Assembly: GCF_023509475.1 (NCBI RefSeq)
Contig: NZ_JAKSDZ010000024.1
Location: 1 to 50,414, forward strand
Origin: Aestuariirhabdus haliotis
GTDB taxonomy: Bacteria; Pseudomonadota; Gammaproteobacteria; Pseudomonadales; Aestuariirhabdaceae
Direction: 5' to 3'
DNA length: 50,414 bases
Under the pieces are notes generated by a model that did no database searches, had not been told where the DNA came from, and saw only the letters and a program-made list of their open reading frames with translations. This document shows positions 46,347 through 50,414 of the stretch, in pieces (positions within the stretch are counted from its first letter, which is position 1; the number at the start of each line of letters is the position of its first letter). Position numbers and translations under genes: made by a program.

Positions 46347-48956
46347 ATGATTGCCCGGGGATTGAACAGTATTCGTAAACCTGCCTTGCCCGATAATGCG
46401 GGTAAAGTGGTCAGGGGGGCGCTCAGGCTGTTCATTCCTTCCATGTTGTTGCTGTTAACCGTTATGGTTCTGCACTACTGGATCTATACCGACACCGAAT
46501 CCGTTTCGCTGGAAGAAAAGCAGAGTATTGCGGTGGAGCTGTCTCGCAGTAATGCCGCCGCAAACCTGAGCTATCTGATGGATGAGGTTCGCTTTCTGGG
46601 TGAGCATTTCCGTTATCTAATGGAGCGCAAGTCGAGCTCTATTGAACATTACAATGATATCTCACATTTTGTTTTAAGCTTCAGTAAACACAAGCAATGG
46701 TACGATCAGATTCGCTTGCTCGATGTTAATGGCAGAGAAGTGGTGCGTATTAACAATGCCGCGGCGGGGCCCTTGCCGGTTCCCGATTCTGAACTGCAAG
46801 ATAAATCCCACCGCTACTATTTTGATCGCATGAGAAGTCTGGAAGCGGATGAGGTATACCTGTCACCACTCGATCTCAACGTTGAGTCTGCACAGGTTGA
46901 ACAACCCTTTAAGCCCACCATTCGAATTGGTATTGCGCTGTTTGATGAAGAAGCTAAACGGCTGGGATATTTGCTGGCGAATTATCGAGGCGATGATCTG
47001 ATCGCTAATTTCCAGCAGGTTTCCTCCCACCTGTCGGACCGAATGATGTTGGTCAATTCGGAAGGTTACTGGCTGGTCGGTGGTGATGATGGCAAGAATT
47101 GGGGCTTTATGCTCGACCATCAGGATAGTTTTGCCGAAGCTCATCCCATCGCCTGGCAGCAGATCAATTCGAACACCAAAGGCCAGTTGGTATTTGATCA
47201 GGGCCTTTACAGCTTTGATACATTGTTTCCCTATGTTTTAGAAGATACCCAGAATCGACTGCATGATGATGCCAAGTCCTATTACTGGAAAGTCATTTCG
47301 TTTGCGCCCAACCGGTTAATCAATGAAGCCCCTCGAGAGTTTCTGGGCAAAATGGTGCCGGCTTATCTGGTAGCTTTGATTATTCTGCTGGCCAGTGCCT
47401 TTGTTATCAGCAGCATGCGCATGAAGACCATTGCTATTCAGGAACAGCGTAATTATGAGCGTAGTTTCCGGCGGGCGCTGGAAGATATTGAGCTGGCAGC
47501 CCTGATTATGGACGTGCACGGAAAAATCATTTTCTGTAATGAGCACTTTGCCAGAACTATGGGTTATAGCCGACATCGATTGCTGGAAATGGAGTGGATC
47601 GACCTGCTGCCCGATTCCGATCATCGCAGTGGTGACTACACGGTGTTTCTGCGTAACTTAATGGACCAGCAACTCGAGGAGCACGTCGAGCAATGGCTGG
47701 TCGATGCCCATCAGAATCAGCATCTGTTTTCCTGGACGAATACCTTTGCCATCGATGAGCACGGCCAGGTTTCTTCCCTGATCTGCCTCGGTCGGAATAT
47801 CACCAAACAGCGACAGATCGAAACGGAACTGAGAAAGCTAAGCATGGCGGTCGAGCAAAGTCCTAATATAGTCATGATTACCGATACCAACGGATGCATA
47901 GAATATGTGAATCCACGTTTCGTCGAAGTTACCGGTTATCAATACGATGAAGTTATCGGTAAACAACCGAGTATTGTCAGCTCCGGAGAAACACTGGATG
48001 AAGAGTACCAGGAGCTTTGGGAAAAAATTCAGGCTGGAGAAACCTGGCAGGGTGTTTTAAAAAACAAAAAGAAAAATGGTGTTTATTATTGGGAAAAAAC
48101 CACCATATCCCCCATTTTTGACATAAATGAAAATATTACTCACTACCTGTCTGTCAAAGATGACATTACCGAGAAACGAAAACTCAAGGTGATGCTGGAA
48201 CAGCAAGAAGAGGAAAACCGAAAGAATCGAGAGCTGGCAGCGGTTGGTACGATGGCTAATATGGTCGCCCATGATCTTCGTAATCCCTTAAGTTCGATCA
48301 AGATGGCTTTGCAAATATTGATGAGAGAACGCAGTGCGGCGATGGGAGATTCCTATCAGCAAGAGGAAGAGTTGATAGGAATCTCCCAGGAACAGGTTCG
48401 TTATATGGAAGGTATCCTGAGGGATTTGATGGACTATTCCGGTACCACTCGGTTGTCTCCCGAATGGCTTCAGCTCGACAAAGTACTTGAGTTGACGATT
48501 AACAGTTTGCAAAAGCAGATCTATCAGCAAGGCATCCAGCTGGATTTTAAAATTGAAAAAGGATTACCGACCCTTTATGCCGATGCCAATAAATTACGCC
48601 AGGTATTTAGCAATTTGATCACCAATTCAATCCAGGCGCTGGCTGCTCAGGCTGATGCTAAGTTGACAATATCAACAGGCGTGGTAATTGTCGATGGCAC
48701 CCCAAAAGTGCAGGTTGTCGTGACCGATAACGGAGTGGGTTTTGATCCCTGCATGATGGGCAATGTGTTCGAGCCCTTTTATACCAGTAAGGAAAAGGGC
48801 ACGGGCCTTGGGCTGGCGATTGCCCGGCAACTGGTTGAGAAACATGAAGGCAGCATACGACTCGAATTACGAGCATCGGGCGGTGTGGTGGCCAAAGTGA
48901 TTCTTCCCGTTGCACCTGCTTCCATGGGTGTTCTACAGGAAACCGCCGTTATTTGA
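46347..48956 (+). CDS. Membrane sensor histidine kinase with Cache-like and PAS domains
   Basis: An 869-residue kinase. Transmembrane helix about 27-50, a large periplasmic sensor (about 50-335) with a double-Cache-like look, second helix about 337-360, two PAS domains (about 372-490 and 495-615; YVNPRFVEVTGYQYDEVIG), a short coiled coil, HisKA with H642 in VAHDLRNPLSSIKM and HATPase with the N-box FSNLITNSIQALAAQ and GTGLGLAIA. It should phosphorylate the sigma-54 regulator 12 bp downstream. The ligand is unknown; adjacency to idr makes iodate or a related oxyanion a candidate signal. Confidence 0.93.
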   Translation: MIARGLNSIRKPALPDNAGKVVRGALRLFIPSMLLLLTVMVLHYWIYTDTESVSLEEKQSIAVELSRSNAAANLSYLMDEVRFLGEHFRYLMERKSSSIEHYNDISHFVLSFSKHKQWYDQIRLLDVNGREVVRINNAAAGPLPVPDSELQDKSHRYYFDRMRSLEADEVYLSPLDLNVESAQVEQPFKPTIRIGIALFDEEAKRLGYLLANYRGDDLIANFQQVSSHLSDRMMLVNSEGYWLVGGDDGKNWGFMLDHQDSFAEAHPIAWQQINSNTKGQLVFDQGLYSFDTLFPYVLEDTQNRLHDDAKSYYWKVISFAPNRLINEAPREFLGKMVPAYLVALIILLASAFVISSMRMKTIAIQEQRNYERSFRRALEDIELAALIMDVHGKIIFCNEHFARTMGYSRHRLLEMEWIDLLPDSDHRSGDYTVFLRNLMDQQLEEHVEQWLVDAHQNQHLFSWTNTFAIDEHGQVSSLICLGRNITKQRQIETELRKLSMAVEQSPNIVMITDTNGCIEYVNPRFVEVTGYQYDEVIGKQPSIVSSGETLDEEYQELWEKIQAGETWQGVLKNKKKNGVYYWEKTTISPIFDINENITHYLSVKDDITEKRKLKVMLEQQEEENRKNRELAAVGTMANMVAHDLRNPLSSIKMALQILMRERSAAMGDSYQQEEELIGISQEQVRYMEGILRDLMDYSGTTRLSPEWLQLDKVLELTINSLQKQIYQQGIQLDFKIEKGLPTLYADANKLRQVFSNLITNSIQALAAQADAKLTISTGVVIVDGTPKVQVVVTDNGVGFDPCMMGNVFEPFYTSKEKGTGLGLAIARQLVEKHEGSIRLELRASGGVVAKVILPVAPASMGVLQETAVI

Positions 48957-48968
48957 GGGTGATTTGGA

Positions 48969-50324
48969 ATGACCAAACGTTTGCTAATCGTAGACGATGA
49001 TGTGGCCATCTGTCGGATGCTGGAATTGCATTTTGGCAGCGAAGGTTTTTCTATTGAGCTTGCTCATTCTGTTGAGCAGGGCTTACAAGCTTGTGAAAAA
49101 TTTCTGCCCCATGTCATTGTTCTGGATATCCGCATGGGTGGAGAGAGTGGCCTGATCGGCTTGCTGGAATTCAAGGCGCGTTGGCCGGATACCCGGGTAA
49201 TCATGATCACCGCCTTCCACGATATGGACAGCACCATACAGGCAATGCAGGGAGGCGCGGATGACTATATTCATAAGCCGATCGATCTCGACGAATTGCA
49301 AGGGGCTGTGAACCAGGCGTTGGCCAGTCGGGATGTGCAAAACGATGCCAGTAATGGAGTGCTGTCGCCACCGGATCATAATCTGATGGTGGGGCGCAGC
49401 CAGCCGATGCGAACGGTGTTCAAAACCATCGGTCGAGTTTCGGGTAACGGGGCCACGGTATTGATTACGGGTGAGAGTGGTACTGGCAAGGAGCTGGTAG
49501 CCAAAGCGATTCACAAGGCCAGTAAACAAAGCAGCGGTCCCTTTGTCGCGATCAATTGCGCCGCGCTGGTGGATACCCTGCTCGAATCGGAAATGTTCGG
49601 CCACGAACGAGGCGCCTTCAGTGGCGCGGTGAGCGCTCAACCCGGAAAGTTTATGCTGGCACAAAATGGTACCTTGTTTCTTGATGAGGTTGGTGAATTA
49701 TCGCCCGCCATTCAGGCCAAACTACTTCGCGTTTTGCAGGAGCGTGAATTCACTCCGCTGGGATCAAAGCGATCTCATGAAAGTAATGCGCGTATAATTG
49801 CTGCGACCAATGTTGATCTGGCAGAAGCTGTTGAGCATCACAAATTTCGATCGGATCTTTTTTACCGTCTGGAAGTGGTCAGTCTGGAGTTGCCGTCGTT
49901 GCGTGATCGACTGGATGACCTGGAAGATCTGGTGCCGGTTTTATTGCATAGAATCAACGCATTGCTGGGAACCAATGTGACGTCAATATCACAGTCGACG
50001 ATGGCTGCGTTCAGGAATTATGAGTGGCCGGGAAATGTCCGTGAGCTTGAGAATGTGTTGACCAAGTCGGTGGCCCTGGCGCCTGGAGATTGCATAACAC
50101 GAGACCTGCTTTCCGATACTTTCCAGTCCCCGGCGGCACAGGATGAGGAATCTCTGACGACGGTTGATCAAGCCCAGAAAAGTCTTCGACAGATAGAGCT
50201 GGAACATGTTTACCGGGTTATGGAATTTACCGACGGTCATAAGGGTAGAGCTTGTGAAATATTGGGAATTTCACGGCCTAGGCTGCAGCGCCTGTTGCAA
50301 CAATCGGTGGCAGAGGAAAACTAG
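48969..50324 (+). CDS. Sigma-54-dependent response regulator (NtrC family)
   Basis: A 451-residue regulator, complete in the window. Receiver 1-120 with D53 in VLDIRMGGESG; AAA+ domain about 140-375 with Walker A GESGTGKE; Fis-type helix-turn-helix about 405-445 (KGRACEILGISRPRLQRLL). The sigma-54 contact loop reads GAFSGA instead of GAFTGA, a conservative change also known in working activators. Together with the kinase it resembles AioS/AioR beside arsenite oxidase operons. Likely target: the candidate sigma-54 promoter upstream of idr. Confidence 0.94.
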   Translation: MTKRLLIVDDDVAICRMLELHFGSEGFSIELAHSVEQGLQACEKFLPHVIVLDIRMGGESGLIGLLEFKARWPDTRVIMITAFHDMDSTIQAMQGGADDYIHKPIDLDELQGAVNQALASRDVQNDASNGVLSPPDHNLMVGRSQPMRTVFKTIGRVSGNGATVLITGESGTGKELVAKAIHKASKQSSGPFVAINCAALVDTLLESEMFGHERGAFSGAVSAQPGKFMLAQNGTLFLDEVGELSPAIQAKLLRVLQEREFTPLGSKRSHESNARIIAATNVDLAEAVEHHKFRSDLFYRLEVVSLELPSLRDRLDDLEDLVPVLLHRINALLGTNVTSISQSTMAAFRNYEWPGNVRELENVLTKSVALAPGDCITRDLLSDTFQSPAAQDEESLTTVDQAQKSLRQIELEHVYRVMEFTDGHKGRACEILGISRPRLQRLLQQSVAEEN

Positions 50325-50336
50325 GGCACCTCTGAT
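50324..50336 (+). repeat. Copy 3 of the GGGCACCTCTGAT 3'-end motif
   Basis: Begins at the last base of the response regulator stop codon. Identical over 13 bp to the complement of 11720-11732. The remaining 78 bp to the window end show no gene. Confidence 0.6.
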
Positions 50337-50414
50337 TAATTCGGATAGATCTCTGCGGATCCTAAAATGGTTTTTATCAAGGCGAAGCTCGCCGTTCATG
50401 TCGAGACCTGAACA

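Overview
The window (about 50.4 kb, moderately GC-rich) looks like a chromosomal segment of a respiratory gammaproteobacterium, probably marine, of the Pseudomonadales/Oceanospirillales type. Reasons: a monomeric NADP isocitrate dehydrogenase, a TIGR02647 protein, Rep helicase, ComM, a FimV-type N-terminal domain, NorR with sigma-54 signals, and a PEP-CTERM-like protein. I see no rRNA, tRNA, CRISPR array, integrase or intact insertion sequence. Nearly all long ORFs antisense to these genes are shadows.

Layout. 1-551: 3' end of a large RTX-type secreted protein, closed by a bidirectional terminator. 614-6261 (minus): complete nitric oxide reductase operon norC-norB-norD-norQ-norE-norF, with divergent norR (6520-8082); the gap holds GT-N7-AC NorR boxes and a good sigma-54 promoter. 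8264-10495: monomeric isocitrate dehydrogenase, then about 800 bp with no recognisable gene. 11304-14561: small FimV-domain protein, DUF1801 protein, 7TM diguanylate cyclase, small unknown. 14652-16338: queC-queE-queD for 7-deazaguanine synthesis. 16526-18996: a legumain-like C13 peptidase translationally coupled to an asparaginase II. 19115-22210: SutA-like small protein, bacteriohemerythrin, small membrane protein, TIGR02647 protein, secreted MsrA-MsrB fusion. 22445-24642: OmpR-type two-component pair with a PhoB-box-like direct repeat upstream. 24657-29364: MaoC-like protein, LysE exporter, cytochrome c5, methyltransferase-like plus DOPA-dioxygenase-family pair, orphan polyamine-binding protein. 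29441-35770: hotdog thioesterase, rep, GGDEF/EAL protein, an eroded NhaD antiporter 3' remnant, comM. 35962-37497: solute-binding protein and PEP-CTERM-like protein.

The most notable part is 37818-50324. On the minus strand a tightly packed four-gene operon encodes two secreted dihaem cytochrome c peroxidases, a Tat-exported Rieske subunit and an arsenite-oxidase-like molybdenum catalytic subunit. This is the gene set of the recently described dissimilatory iodate reductase (idrABP1P2) rather than plain arsenite oxidase. Divergent from it is a plus-strand trio: an 808-aa HEAT-repeat protein, a membrane PAS sensor kinase and a sigma-54-dependent response regulator. The shared 483-bp intergenic region has a candidate sigma-54 promoter facing the idr operon and two perfect inverted repeats. 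I infer, without proof, that the trio senses conditions for, regulates or helps assemble the iodate reductase.

Together the genes describe a bacterium that respires on alternative acceptors (NO reduction, probably iodate), has periplasmic oxidative-damage repair (MsrAB, cytochrome peroxidases) and uses c-di-GMP signalling.
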